Source: Streptomyces sp. RPA4-2
GTDB taxonomy: Bacteria > Actinomycetota > Actinomycetes > Streptomycetales > Streptomycetaceae
DNA: 64,000 nucleotides
Reading direction: 5' to 3'
Assembly (NCBI RefSeq): GCF_012273515.2
Contig: NZ_CP050975.2
Coordinates: forward strand, 7,130,001-7,194,000
Both the position numbers and the translations under genes were made by a program. The notes under the pieces are model-generated. The model did not search any database. It saw only the letters and a list, made by a program, of their open reading frames with translations, and was not told the DNA's origin. Shown in pieces: positions 1 to 8,418 of the stretch. Positions within the stretch are counted from its first letter, which is position 1, and each line of letters starts with the position of its first letter.

Positions 1-116
1 CCGACTTCGAGAACTTCTCCGTCTTCAAGCCGGCCGAGCAGCACGACGATGCCGCGACCGCCCTGTTCGACCAGCTGGAGTCCTGGGCCCGCGCCCTCAA
101 GACCGTCCGGGTCTGA
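1..116 (+). CDS. C-terminal end of a probable NADPH-dependent FMN reductase family protein (partial)
   Basis: The window opens inside a gene. The frame starting at base 3 reads 37 codons to a TGA at 114-116. The tail contains FENFSVFKPAEQ followed by an amphipathic helix (LFDQLESWARALKTVR). This resembles the C-terminus of actinobacterial NAD(P)H-dependent FMN reductase/flavodoxin-fold proteins, where a short loop precedes a last helix of the form DQLxxWAxAL. No catalytic region is visible, so the assignment rests on the tail alone. A strong hairpin follows 46 bases downstream and probably terminates the transcript. Confidence 0.45.
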   Translation, partial: DFENFSVFKPAEQHDDAATALFDQLESWARALKTVRV

Positions 117-162
117 CCCCTCGCCCCCCGGAAGGCGGGCGACGGGACGGCCGCCCACCTGA

Positions 163-207
163 GGTGCGGTCCCGGAACAGACTGCGGTCGTGTTCCGGGA
201 CCGCACC
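163..207. terminator. Strong hairpin, probable terminator of the upstream gene
   Basis: A perfect 17-bp inverted repeat (163-179 and 191-207, beginning GGTGCGGTCCCGG) encloses an 11-nt loop. There is no U-tract, which is usual for Streptomyces hairpin terminators. It lies directly after the partial gene ending at 116. Confidence 0.6.
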
Positions 208-599
208 CGCGGTCCCGCCGTTTCGCCACCGGGCCGTACGACCCGGCGTCTCCTCGCCACGTGGTCGTCGCGCCGACGTGGGCCGCGCGGCGCGCGGCGC
301 GCGGCGTGCCGCGACGCGGGGCCGCTGCGGATGCGCCCGGCCCTCGGCCTGCTCCCGATGGCGAGCCACGGAACGCGGAGACATCCCGGCTGATTCCCGC
401 GGGGAAGGTCTGGACGGCACGGCACTCGTCGAGCCGTCCCACACCAGGATCGATTTCTCCGTCAGGCGTTGTTCGGCACAGGCGCGGCCGCGACGGCTTC
501 GCGCCGCCCTCGGGGCCGTCTCCGTGGTCGGGGCCGCCGCCTGCCAGGGCGTGCGGCCCGTCGCCGATGCGGCCGACTGCCGCGGGCCGCATCACTGGC
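208..599. other. Non-coding or fully decayed stretch
   Basis: About 390 bases with no frame showing a recognisable protein, a good ribosome-binding site or normal third-position G/C periodicity. The overlapping reading frames here are arginine/proline-rich composition artefacts. It separates the terminator from the gene remnants that follow and is most simply degraded sequence. Confidence 0.5.
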
Positions 600-775
600 T
601 CGAGGTGCGCGACCCGGCGCTGCTCGCCCACGCCACCCACGATCGACCCGGACGGCCCGTGGTTCCGGGTGCCGTTCGACGTCCAGCGCGAGATCCGGCC
701 CGCCGAGGAGTACGAGCCGGCCCGCTCGCCGGTCGACACTTCGCTCCCTGAGGTCGACCTGTTCGCCGCCGTCAC
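600..775 (+). pseudogene. Frameshifted C-terminal remnant of mycothiol S-conjugate amidase (Mca/MshB-type PIG-L deacetylase)
   Basis: Two adjacent + frames together give the C-terminal signature of actinobacterial Mca. One frame reads LEVRDPALLAHATH (about 600-640). The next frame continues DPDGPWFRVPFDVQREI and then SPVDTSLPEVDLFAAV (about 642-770). The shift falls at GCCACCCACGATCGAC, where one extra base relative to a normal HATQIDPDG reading breaks the frame. The N-terminal zinc-binding deacetylase domain (AHPDDE type) is absent. Known family members cleave mycothiol conjugates during detoxification. This copy cannot be functional; a complete copy presumably exists elsewhere in the chromosome. 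Confidence 0.6.
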
Positions 776-920
776 CGGTCGGTCTCCACGACCGTGATGC
801 CTCTGGCGGTCAGGAGCCCGGTGCGTTCGGCACCATGGGCCCTGTCCCCGCCAACCCCACCGCGATGACCTCCCCTTGAGCGCGCGGCCAGGCGCGCAAC
901 TGCTCGTAACCGGCACGGCC
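772..920 (-). pseudogene. Relic of IS110-family transposase, N-terminal region, frameshifted
   Basis: On the minus strand one frame reads GYEQLRAWPRAQGEVIAVGLAGTG. A neighbouring frame continues with GAERTGLLTARGITVVETDR before a stop at 772-774. Together they match the IS110 N-terminal pattern of a LLxWA helix, a VEGTGSYG segment and a GhxVVEVDRPDR segment. The frame changes near the GTG motif, so the fragment is dead. It abuts the 3' end of the mca remnant. The C-terminal transposase domain is missing on this strand. Confidence 0.6.
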
Positions 921-1240
921 ACGGTGACCACACAGGCCGGCAGCCGGAATGCCGCTGACGCCGATCCCGCACCGCACGCCCGGAATTGAGGACACCACGT
1001 TCCCGCGTGGAAGGCGGGTTCGGTCGTGATGTCGACCTTCATGGTCCGTTGCGGTCGGCCGGAGTCGGATTCAGTGTGTTTCATGAGCTGGTATTGAGCA
1101 TGTTCTGCGGGTCCGGGCCGCCCGGCTCTGAGTGTGGGGAGAATGGGCGAGTACTGTCCTGCGGCGGGGTCCGACTGTTGAGATCTCCGACCCGGGTGTC
1201 CTGCTCGCGTTGTGTCGACCGCCGGCCGGGGAGGGTGGGC

Positions 1241-1530
1241 TCGGCGGTCAAGGCCCGCGCCCAGGCGATCAACCAGGCGATCGACCAGCTCAAGGCCGTC
1301 CTCGTCAGTGCCGACCCGAACCCGCGGGAAGAACTGGCCGGGCTGAACGGAGCGGAACTCTCCCATGCCGCCCCGCACCGGATCGCGAGGACTCGCCCGC
1401 GCTTCGACGCGCGCACCCGGGACTGCGACGAACGCCGTGTCGAGGAGGGCGGGACCCGACGCGAAATCGTCCGAGGCGTCAAACGCTACGCTGCCCGGGA
1501 GGTCTTCCACCTGGTCAGGACCGTACAGCC
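1241..1530 (+). pseudogene. Relic of IS110-family transposase, middle plus C-terminal segment with internal deletion
   Basis: The frame reads SAVKARAQAINQAIDQLKAVLVSADP (from 1241), typical of the central IS110 helix with LKALLV. It passes directly to a segment containing GGTRREIVRGVKRY and AAREVFHLVR (to about 1530), the usual end of these transposases (xEIIRCLKRYxAREVY). The conserved C-terminal catalytic region that should lie between is missing. The fragment is in the same frame as pcaL and runs into its 5' side without a stop, but it is not part of that enzyme. Orientation is opposite to the 772-920 relic. Confidence 0.6.
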
Positions 1531-1576
1531 ATGCCCCGGCACAGGGGCAGTCGTGATACATGAGAGGGTCAGACGG

Positions 1577-2875
1577 GTGAGCGAGACACCACCGAACACC
1601 CTGCAATACCGCTTCGACGGGCCAGAAGACGCACCTGTCCTGATCCTGGGTCCCTCACTGGGCACCACCTGGCACATGTGGGACCGGCAGATCCCCGAGC
1701 TGGCGAAGAACTGGCGGATCTTCCGTTTCGATCTGCCGGGGCACGGCGGGGCCCCCGCCTATCCGGCGGGCTCGTTCGCCGAACTCGCGGGGCGGCTGCT
1801 CGCCACACTCGACGGGCTCGGGGTGCAGCGCTTCGGCTACGCGGGCTGCGCGTTCAGCGGGGCCCTCGGGATCGAACTGGCCCTGCGCCACCCGGAGCGG
1901 ATCGCCTCCCTCGCGGTGATCGCCGCCTCACCCCGCTTCGGATCGGCCGACGAGTTCCGCCAGCGCGGCGTGATCGTGCGGACCAACGGACTCGACCCGA
2001 TCGCCCGCACCTCGCCCGAGCGCTGGTTCACGGCCGGGTTCGCCGCGGCCCAGCCCGCCATCACCGAGTGGGCCGTACAGATGGTGCGCACCACCGACCC
2101 CGGCTGCTACATCGCCGCCTGCGAGGCACTCGCCGCGTTCGACGTACGGGCCGAACTGGGCCGGATCGGCGTCCCCACCCTCGTCCTCGTGGGCTCCGAC
2201 GACCAGGTCACCGGGCCCGCCGAGGCCCGCACGCTGGTCGCCGGAATCCCGGACGCCCGGCTCGCGGTCGTGCCCGGTGCCTCGCACCTGGTGCCGGTGG
2301 AGCAGCCCGCCGCGGTCACCGACCTGCTGGTACGGCACTTCTCCACCGCCTGGCAGCCCGCCTACGACTCGTCGACCGGCCAGGTGGCGATCCCGGCGGG
2401 CCCGGTGAAGCCGGCGCTCGCCACGCCCCCGCCGCTCGCGCCCGTCGCCGAGATCGCCCCGGCCGTCCTCGCCCAGCCCGAGATCCTCGGCAGGCCCGAC
2501 CCGTACGACGCGGGGATCAAGGTCCGCCGCGAGGTGCTCGGGGACGCGCACGTGGACCGGGCACTGGCCTCGGCGGACGCGTTCTCCGGGGACTTCCAGG
2601 ATTTCGTCACCCGCTACGCCTGGGGGGAGATCTGGGACCGGCCGGGCCTCGACCGGCGCTCGCGCAGCTGTGTCACGCTCACCGCGCTGGTCGCGGGCGG
2701 CCACCTCGACGAGCTCGCCTTCCACACCCGCGCCGCCCTGCGCAACGGCCTCACCCCGGTCGAGATCAAGGAAGTGCTCCTCCAGGCGGCGGTGTACTGC
2801 GGCGTCCCGGCCGCGAACAGCGCGTTCAGGGTGGCGCAGGCGGTGATCCGGGAGGAGACCACCCCCCAGGAGTGA
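1577..2875 (+). CDS. pcaL: Bifunctional 3-oxoadipate enol-lactonase / 4-carboxymuconolactone decarboxylase
   Basis: A 432-residue fusion for two consecutive steps of the protocatechuate branch of the beta-ketoadipate pathway. Residues 1-260 are an alpha/beta hydrolase (PcaD) and about 300-425 a carboxymuconolactone decarboxylase (PcaC) with a CGVPAANSAFRVA end. The GTG at 1577 is chosen because GAGAGGG lies 8-14 bases upstream and the protein then starts at the family N-terminus; the frame stays open upstream only through a transposase relic. The acid (VGSDDQVTG) and histidine (GASHLVP) of the hydrolase triad are visible. The nucleophile elbow reads G90-C91-A92-F93-S94-G95, so the serine is not at the expected position. 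The other pca genes normally upstream are absent and replaced by IS110 debris. Confidence 0.9.
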   Translation: MSETPPNTLQYRFDGPEDAPVLILGPSLGTTWHMWDRQIPELAKNWRIFRFDLPGHGGAPAYPAGSFAELAGRLLATLDGLGVQRFGYAGCAFSGALGIELALRHPERIASLAVIAASPRFGSADEFRQRGVIVRTNGLDPIARTSPERWFTAGFAAAQPAITEWAVQMVRTTDPGCYIAACEALAAFDVRAELGRIGVPTLVLVGSDDQVTGPAEARTLVAGIPDARLAVVPGASHLVPVEQPAAVTDLLVRHFSTAWQPAYDSSTGQVAIPAGPVKPALATPPPLAPVAEIAPAVLAQPEILGRPDPYDAGIKVRREVLGDAHVDRALASADAFSGDFQDFVTRYAWGEIWDRPGLDRRSRSCVTLTALVAGGHLDELAFHTRAALRNGLTPVEIKEVLLQAAVYCGVPAANSAFRVAQAVIREETTPQE

Positions 2876-2942
2876 TCATCCGGGCAGTGGGAGCACCAGG
2901 CTGAGCAGGCCCCGGGGCGCCCGGCGGGGGGAGGATGGACTC

Positions 2943-3578
2943 ATGAAGCTCACGAAGAAGTCGCACGCATGCATCCGCCTGGAGAAGGACGGGCGCGCGC
3001 TCGTCATCGACCCGGGCGTCTTCAGCGAGGAGGACGCGGCCGTCGGCGCGGACGCGATCCTGATCACGCACGAGCACCCCGACCACTTCGACGAGGAGCG
3101 GCTGAGGGTCGTCCTGGAGGCCGGGCCCGCGACCGAGGTCTGGACCCTGAAGTCGGTCGCGGACCGGCTCACCGCGGCCTTCCCCGGCCGGGTGCACACC
3201 GTCGGCCACGGTGACACGTTCACCGCCGCGGGCTTCGACGTCCAGGTGCACGGCGAGCTGCACGCCGAGATCCACCCGGACATCCCGCGCATCACGAACG
3301 TCGGCTATCTCGTCGACGGCGGACGTGTCTTCCACCCGGGCGACGCCCTCACCGTCCCGGACCGGCCGGTGGAGACGCTGATGCTCCCGGTGATGGCCCC
3401 GTGGAACAAGATCGCCGAGGTCATCGAGTACGTCCGCGAGGTCAAGCCCCAGCGCGCGTACGACATCCACGACGCGCTTCTCACGGACCTCGCCCGCCCG
3501 ATCTACGACCACCAGATCGGCGCCCTGGGCGGCGCCGAGCACCTGCGGCTCGCGCCGGGGACGTCGGCGGAGGTCTGA
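2943..3578 (+). CDS. MBL-fold metal-dependent hydrolase (UlaG-like)
   Basis: A 211-residue protein of the metallo-beta-lactamase superfamily. The zinc motif HEHPDHF is near residue 42. Downstream metal ligands are plausible at VHGELHAEIH, HPGDAL and DIHDALL. Length and order of motifs fit the small UlaG/COG2220 branch, whose members hydrolyse phosphodiester or lactone-type substrates; the substrate here is unknown. A GGGGGGAGG ribosome-binding site precedes the ATG. It lies 67 bases after pcaL on the same strand and could be co-transcribed. Confidence 0.8.
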   Translation: MKLTKKSHACIRLEKDGRALVIDPGVFSEEDAAVGADAILITHEHPDHFDEERLRVVLEAGPATEVWTLKSVADRLTAAFPGRVHTVGHGDTFTAAGFDVQVHGELHAEIHPDIPRITNVGYLVDGGRVFHPGDALTVPDRPVETLMLPVMAPWNKIAEVIEYVREVKPQRAYDIHDALLTDLARPIYDHQIGALGGAEHLRLAPGTSAEV

Positions 3579-3649
3579 GCGCGGGGCGGCCCCGGGCGTG
3601 AGCGGGCCGCGGGGACCCGTTGTCGTACCCGCCCGGTAGGTTGTCGGGT

Positions 3650-4429
3650 ATGCGCATCGCGACCTGGAACGTGAACTCGATCACCGCCCGCCTCCCGAGG
3701 CTGCTGGCCTGGCTGGAGAGCAGCGGCACGGACGTGCTCTGCCTCCAGGAGGCCAAGGTCGCTGCCGAGCAGTTCCCCGTCGACGAGCTGCGCGAGCTGG
3801 GGTACGAGGCGGCCGTGCACGCGACCGGCCGGTGGAACGGAGTGGCGGTGCTCTCGCGCGTAGGCCTGGAGGACGTCGTCAGGGGACTGCCCGGCGGCCC
3901 CGGCTACGAGGGCGTCGAGGAACCCCGGGCCGTCTCCGCGACGTGCGGCCCGGTCCGCGTCTGGTCGGTGTACGTGCCCAACGGCCGCGAGGTCGGCCAC
4001 CCCCACTACGCGTACAAGCTCGAGTGGTTCGAGGCACTCAAGGCGGCGGTCGCGGGCGACGCGGCGGGCAGCAGGCCGTTCGCCGTCCTCGGGGACTACA
4101 ACGTGGCGCCGACGGACGACGACGTCTGGGACATCTCCCTGTTCGACGGTGCCACGCACGTCACCCCCGCCGAGCGCGCCGCCCTGACCTCGCTGCGCGA
4201 GACGGGCCTGTCGGACGTGGTCCCGCGCCCCCTCAAGTACGACCACCCGTTCACCTACTGGGACTACCGCCAGCTCGGCTTCCCCAAGAACCGGGGCATG
4301 CGCATCGACCTGGTGTACGGCAACGAGGCGTTCTCCAAGGCGGTCGGTGACGCGTATGTCGACCGTGAGGAGCGCAAGGGCAAGGGGGCCTCGGACCACG
4401 CGCCGGTCGTGGTGGACCTCGACATGTGA
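3650..4429 (+). CDS. xth: Exodeoxyribonuclease III family apurinic/apyrimidinic endonuclease
   Basis: A 259-residue EEP-superfamily DNA repair nuclease acting at abasic sites. The ATG at 3650 gives the canonical start MRIATWNVNSI. All catalytic motifs are present in order: WNVN (metal/phosphate Asn), LQEAK (metal Glu), GDYNVAP (Asp/Asn pair), the RIDLVYG loop and SDHAPV (general-base His). Length is normal for the exoA/xthA group. It is preceded by a short gap with a GGTAGG motif and followed by an independent small gene. Confidence 0.9.
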   Translation: MRIATWNVNSITARLPRLLAWLESSGTDVLCLQEAKVAAEQFPVDELRELGYEAAVHATGRWNGVAVLSRVGLEDVVRGLPGGPGYEGVEEPRAVSATCGPVRVWSVYVPNGREVGHPHYAYKLEWFEALKAAVAGDAAGSRPFAVLGDYNVAPTDDDVWDISLFDGATHVTPAERAALTSLRETGLSDVVPRPLKYDHPFTYWDYRQLGFPKNRGMRIDLVYGNEAFSKAVGDAYVDREERKGKGASDHAPVVVDLDM

Positions 4430-4501
4430 CCCGCGCGCGGGCGGGTGCGTTCCGGGGCGCGCCTGTGGTGTGTCGGACGGAGGGAATGACACGCTGGGCG
4501 T

Positions 4502-4942
4502 ATGAACATCCCTTTTTTGGGCACCTGGCGCAAGAAGCACGGTCTCGCCTTCGGGGTGGCCGTGTTCACCGAAGGCGACCACGATCCCGCGGGCATCGCC
4601 GAACTCCTCGCGGAGTGCGAGCTGCTGCGCTCGCAGGCGCACCAGGCGGGTGTCGAACTCGACGACTCCGCGACCTCCTTGGAGGCGCTGGACCAGTTGC
4701 TGCCGCGCTGGCGCGACGACGAGGAGAGCCTGCCCTGGCTCGGCAACGACGCGGGCCTCTACCTCGGTTCGGTCATCGTGCGCACGGTCTCCGGCGCCGC
4801 CTGGGAGATCTGGCCCAACGGCCAGCCGGTCGTACGGCTGACGTCCGGCCGCGAGATCGACGTCGTCGCCTCGGGCCACACCTGGGCCGCCAGCGGCGCT
4901 CCCGAGCTGTCCCAGCTGTACGCGGAGGTGTCGGAGGGGTGA
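4502..4942 (+). CDS. Conserved actinobacterial protein, DUF6278-like
   Basis: A 146-residue acidic soluble protein starting MNIPFLGTWRKKHG. It has no signal peptide or membrane segment. The middle is a helical stretch (ELLAECELLRSQ, SLEALDQLLPRW) and the C-terminal part is likely beta-rich (VIVRTVSGAAWEIWPNGQP). It resembles a family found only in Streptomyces and relatives, for which I know no function. It stands between exonuclease III and the glutamate importer, with its own start region; GGAGGG lies about 20 bases upstream of the ATG. Confidence 0.7.
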   Translation: MNIPFLGTWRKKHGLAFGVAVFTEGDHDPAGIAELLAECELLRSQAHQAGVELDDSATSLEALDQLLPRWRDDEESLPWLGNDAGLYLGSVIVRTVSGAAWEIWPNGQPVVRLTSGREIDVVASGHTWAASGAPELSQLYAEVSEG

Positions 4943-4979
4943 TCCGGCGGCCGCCGTGCCCGTCCCGAACTGGCGCGCC

Positions 4980-5090
4980 GCAAACCTGAAACTTGATAAA
5001 TACGGCTAATGCCCGAAAAGTGCGTGTCGAGTATTAAGCGCCATCTTGCCCGGATAGTTTGCGGCATCTGCGACACAGCTGAGAGTGGGT
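4980..5090 (+). promoter_or_regulatory. AT-rich promoter region of the glutamate-type importer operon
   Basis: This 110-base stretch is far less GC-rich than its surroundings (for example TTGATAAATACGG at about 4995 and GGATAGTTT at about 5052) and ends just before gluA. That composition is typical of a strong or regulated Streptomyces promoter. A TTGCCC-to-GATAGT arrangement near 5046-5058 is a possible element, but spacing does not allow a confident sigma-factor assignment. Confidence 0.45.
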
Positions 5091-5100
5091 GGGGCCGGGC

Positions 5101-5844
5101 ATGGCTGTCGATCCTCTGATCGAACTGCAGGGCGTGAACAAGTACTTCGGCGAGCTGCATGTCCTGCAGGACGTCGACCTCACCGTCGCCAAGGGGGAGG
5201 TGGTCGTCGTCATCGGCCCGTCGGGGTCGGGCAAGTCGACGCTGTGCCGAACGATCAACCGGCTGGAGACCGTCCAGTCGGGAACCATCAAGTTGGACGG
5301 CCGGCCGCTGCCGGACGAGGGCAGGGCGCTCGCCGGGCTCCGTGCCGAGGTCGGGATGGTCTTCCAGTCCTTCAACCTCTTCGCGCACAAGACGGTCCTG
5401 CAGAACGTCTCGCTCGCCCAGATCAAGGTCCGCGGCCGGAAGAGGGAGGACGCGGACCGGCGCTCCCGTGAACTCCTGGACCGGGTGGGCCTCGCCGCAC
5501 AGGCACCCAAGTACCCGGCACAGCTCTCCGGCGGCCAGCAGCAGCGCGTCGCCATCGCCCGCGCCCTCGCCATGGACCCCAAGGCACTGCTGTTCGACGA
5601 ACCGACCTCGGCGCTCGACCCCGAGATGATCAACGAGGTCCTGGAAGTCATGCGGCAACTCGCGCGCGACGGCATGACCATGGTCGTCGTCACCCACGAG
5701 ATGGGCTTCGCGCGCTCCGCCGCCAACCGTGTCGTCTTCATGTCCGACGGCCGCATCGTCGAGGACCGCGCCCCCGAGGAGTTCTTCACCAACCCGCGCA
5801 GCGACCGCGCCAAGGACTTCCTCTCCAAGATCCTCAAGCACTGA
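5101..5844 (+). CDS. gluA: Amino-acid (glutamate-type) ABC transporter ATP-binding protein
   Basis: A 247-residue cytoplasmic ATPase that powers polar amino-acid uptake. Walker A is GPSGSGKST, the Q-loop lies in VFQSFNLFAHKTV, the ABC signature is LSGGQQQR, Walker B is ALLFDEPTSALD and the switch His is in VTHEMGF. The ATG at 5101 gives MAVDPLIELQGV; an upstream in-frame GTG at 5089 is less likely. It is first in a four-gene operon (ATPase, binding protein, two permeases) with the order of Streptomyces/Corynebacterium gluABCD. The glutamate label is by order and similarity, not by direct evidence of substrate. Confidence 0.92.
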   Translation: MAVDPLIELQGVNKYFGELHVLQDVDLTVAKGEVVVVIGPSGSGKSTLCRTINRLETVQSGTIKLDGRPLPDEGRALAGLRAEVGMVFQSFNLFAHKTVLQNVSLAQIKVRGRKREDADRRSRELLDRVGLAAQAPKYPAQLSGGQQQRVAIARALAMDPKALLFDEPTSALDPEMINEVLEVMRQLARDGMTMVVVTHEMGFARSAANRVVFMSDGRIVEDRAPEEFFTNPRSDRAKDFLSKILKH

Positions 5845-5861
5845 GCGGGGGAGTGCACCGC

Positions 5862-6779
5862 ATGATCCGTACCACACGTGTGCGCCTCGCCCTGGTGGCG
5901 ATCACCGCGCTGCTCGCCACCGTCACCGGCTGCGGCAAGGAGGGCAGCCCGCCCACCAAGGGACCGGCCGCGGAGAAGCTGCCCACCTACGAGGTCGCGA
6001 AGGGCTTCGAACTCCCCGACTCTCCCACCTGGCAACGGGCCCGGAAGCGTGGCCACTTGAACGTCGGCGTCAAGGAGGACCAGCCGTACCTGGGCGAGAG
6101 GGACCCGGCGACGGGCGCCTACGCCGGCTTCGACATCGAGATCGCGAGGATGATGGCGGCCTCGCTCGGCTTCGACCCGAAGACCGTCAACTTCAGGACG
6201 GTCGCCTCGGCCAACCGCGAAACCGCCCTGCAGAACGGCCAGATCGACTACTACGTCGGCACCTACACCATCAACGACCTGCGCAAGAAGCTCGTCGGCT
6301 TCGCGGGCCCGTACTACATGGCCGGTCAGTCCCTGCTGGTCCGCAAGGACGAGAACGACATCCACGGACCTCAGGACCTGGCCGGCAAACGCGTCTGCTC
6401 GGCGGCCGGTTCGACGCCGTACCAGCGCATCAAGACGGACTACCCGAAGGCCACACTCGTCGCCTACGACACCTACTCGGTCTGCGTCGACAACCTGCTC
6501 ACCTACCAGGTCGACGCCGTCACCACCGACGACGCGATCCTGATCGGCTACGCGGCGAAGGCCCCCGACGAACTCAAGGTCGTCGGCAGGCCGTTCTCCA
6601 AGGAGCCCTACGGCATCGGCGTCCCGCGCGGTGACAACGCGCTGCGCTACGCACTCGACGACGCGCTGGAGGCCCGGGAGAAGAACGGCGACTGGAAGAG
6701 GGCGTACGAGGCGACGCTCGGGCTCTCCGGAGTGCCCGCGCCCACCCCGCCCGCCATCGACCGCTACCCGGCGAGCTGA
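5862..6779 (+). CDS. gluB: Glutamate-type ABC transporter substrate-binding lipoprotein
   Basis: A 305-residue periplasmic-binding-protein fold (SBP family 3). The N-terminus has arginines, a hydrophobic stretch and a lipobox ending TVTGC, so it is a surface lipoprotein. The mature part shows AGFDIEIARMMAASLGF and YYVGTYTINDLRKK, typical of GluB/GlnH. The ATG at 5862 is favoured over the GTG at 5853 because GGGGGAG ends 9 bases before it. It begins 17 bases after gluA. Confidence 0.92.
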   Translation: MIRTTRVRLALVAITALLATVTGCGKEGSPPTKGPAAEKLPTYEVAKGFELPDSPTWQRARKRGHLNVGVKEDQPYLGERDPATGAYAGFDIEIARMMAASLGFDPKTVNFRTVASANRETALQNGQIDYYVGTYTINDLRKKLVGFAGPYYMAGQSLLVRKDENDIHGPQDLAGKRVCSAAGSTPYQRIKTDYPKATLVAYDTYSVCVDNLLTYQVDAVTTDDAILIGYAAKAPDELKVVGRPFSKEPYGIGVPRGDNALRYALDDALEAREKNGDWKRAYEATLGLSGVPAPTPPAIDRYPAS

Positions 6780-6790
6780 ACGAGGCCGAC

Positions 6791-7435
6791 GTGAACGTAC
6801 TGACAGACAACTTCTCCACCTTCGCCGAGGGATTCCTCGGCACGGTCGAACTCACCGTCTACGCATCCGTGCTGGCGCTCCTGCTGGGCTTCCTGATGGC
6901 CTCGTTCAGGGTCGCGCCGGTCGCCTCCCTGCGGGCCATGGGCACGGCCTGGGTCGCGGTGCTGCGCAACACCCCGCTCACCCTGCTGTTCTTCGCGGTC
7001 CTGCTCGGACTGCCACGCTTCGGACTCGTCCTGCCCTTCCAGGTGTTCGCGGTCCTGGCACTCGGCTGCTACACCTCGGCGTTCATCTGCGAGGCGCTGC
7101 GCGCCGGCATCAACACCGTGCCCAGGGAACAGGGTGAGGCGGCCCGCAGTCTCGGCATGACGTTCCGGCAGACGCTCTCGCTGGTCGTCCTGCCACAGGC
7201 GTTCCGGTCCGTGATCCCGCCGATCGGCTCCACCCTCATCGCCCTCGCCAAGAACTCCGCCATCGCCGGGGCGTTCAGCGTCACCGAACTGCTCGGCACC
7301 TACAAGACGCTCAGCGAACTCGGCTACAACATCGTCTGGACCTTCGTCTGGATCGCCGTCGGGTACCTGATCATCACCCTCGCCATCAGCGCGGTCTTCA
7401 ACGTTCTCGAAAAGCGCTGGGGAGTCGCCCGATGA
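6791..7435 (+). CDS. gluC: Glutamate-type ABC transporter permease 1
   Basis: A 214-residue integral membrane permease (HisM/His-Glu-Gln-Arg-opine family). It has hydrophobic helices, the TVELTVYASVLALLLG N-terminal motif and the cytoplasmic coupling loop EQGEAARSLGMTFRQTL (EAA motif). It begins with GTG 11 bases after gluB. Its stop overlaps the gluD start by four bases (ATGA), indicating translational coupling. Confidence 0.92.
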   Translation: MNVLTDNFSTFAEGFLGTVELTVYASVLALLLGFLMASFRVAPVASLRAMGTAWVAVLRNTPLTLLFFAVLLGLPRFGLVLPFQVFAVLALGCYTSAFICEALRAGINTVPREQGEAARSLGMTFRQTLSLVVLPQAFRSVIPPIGSTLIALAKNSAIAGAFSVTELLGTYKTLSELGYNIVWTFVWIAVGYLIITLAISAVFNVLEKRWGVAR

Positions 7436-8370
7436 CCGCCACCGCCCACCGGTCACCCGCCCCCCGGTCCCGGGCCCGGCGGTCCACCACCCACCGGTCC
7501 ACCGCCCTCTACGACGTCCCCGGGCCGAGGACCCGGCGACGGCACCGGATGTACGGGGTCGTGTCCACCGTCCTGATCCTCGCCCTGATCGGCTGGATCC
7601 TCTATCTCCTGTTCGACACGGGTCAGTTCACCCACACCAAGTGGATGCCCTTCGAGTACAAGGGCATCCAGGAGCTCCTGCTGCGAGGACTGGGCAACAC
7701 GCTCAAGGCCTTCGCGCTGGCCGCCGTGTTCTCGCTGGCGCTGGGCGCGGTGCTCGCCACGGGACGCCTCTCCGACCACGGCCCGGTGCGATGGATCTCC
7801 ACGCTGGTCGTCGAGTTCTTCCGCGCCATGCCCGTGCTGGTGATGATCTTCTTCATCTTCGTGGCGCTGAAGGTGCAGCCGCTGCCCGCGCTGGTCGCCG
7901 GACTGACGCTCTACAACGGCTCGGTGCTCGCCGAGGTGTTCCGCTCCGGCGTCAACTCCGTCGACCGCGGCCAGCGGGAGGCCGCGTTCGCGCTCGGCAT
8001 GCGCAAGACCCAGGTCATGTCCCATGTCCTCGTACCGCAGGCCGTACGGGCCATGCTGCCCGCCATCATCAGCCAGCTGGTGGTGGCGCTGAAGGACACC
8101 TCGCTCGGTTTTCTCATCACCTATGAGGAGTTCCTCCACGCCGGAAAACTGATCGCGTCCAACCTCGACTACGATTTGCCGTTCATCCCCGTGGTGATGG
8201 TGATCTCGCCGATCTACATCGGGATGTGCATGCTGCTCTCCTGGTTCGCCCAGCGGGTGTCCCGGTGGGAGCGGCGCAGTCCCAAGACCGAGGCCGTGAA
8301 GGTGGCACCGGCCGAACCAGGGACGCTGCTGCCGGGTGGGGGTCGTCCCCCCACCGCCCCGAGACAGTAG
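7432..8370 (+). CDS. gluD: Glutamate-type ABC transporter permease 2
   Basis: A 312-residue permease paired with GluC. The N-terminus has about 45 basic, low-complexity residues before the first helix (about 46-65). The core has GLGNTLKAFALAAVFSLALG and the EAA loop REAAFALGMRKTQVM. The C-terminal tail is proline/glycine-rich and probably disordered. It is the last gene of the operon and is convergent with the hydrolase gene on the other strand. Confidence 0.92.
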   Translation: MTATAHRSPAPRSRARRSTTHRSTALYDVPGPRTRRRHRMYGVVSTVLILALIGWILYLLFDTGQFTHTKWMPFEYKGIQELLLRGLGNTLKAFALAAVFSLALGAVLATGRLSDHGPVRWISTLVVEFFRAMPVLVMIFFIFVALKVQPLPALVAGLTLYNGSVLAEVFRSGVNSVDRGQREAAFALGMRKTQVMSHVLVPQAVRAMLPAIISQLVVALKDTSLGFLITYEEFLHAGKLIASNLDYDLPFIPVVMVISPIYIGMCMLLSWFAQRVSRWERRSPKTEAVKVAPAEPGTLLPGGGRPPTAPRQ

Positions 8371-8418
8371 GGGGAGCAGCAGCTCACAGGGCCATGCCCG
8401 GCCGGCGGCAGCCGGAGA

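Noticed and set aside
986..1576. Upstream extension of pcaL to an ATG at 986
   Set aside because: The added 197 residues are a transposase relic and nonsense; a good ribosome-binding site and the family N-terminus place the start at 1577.
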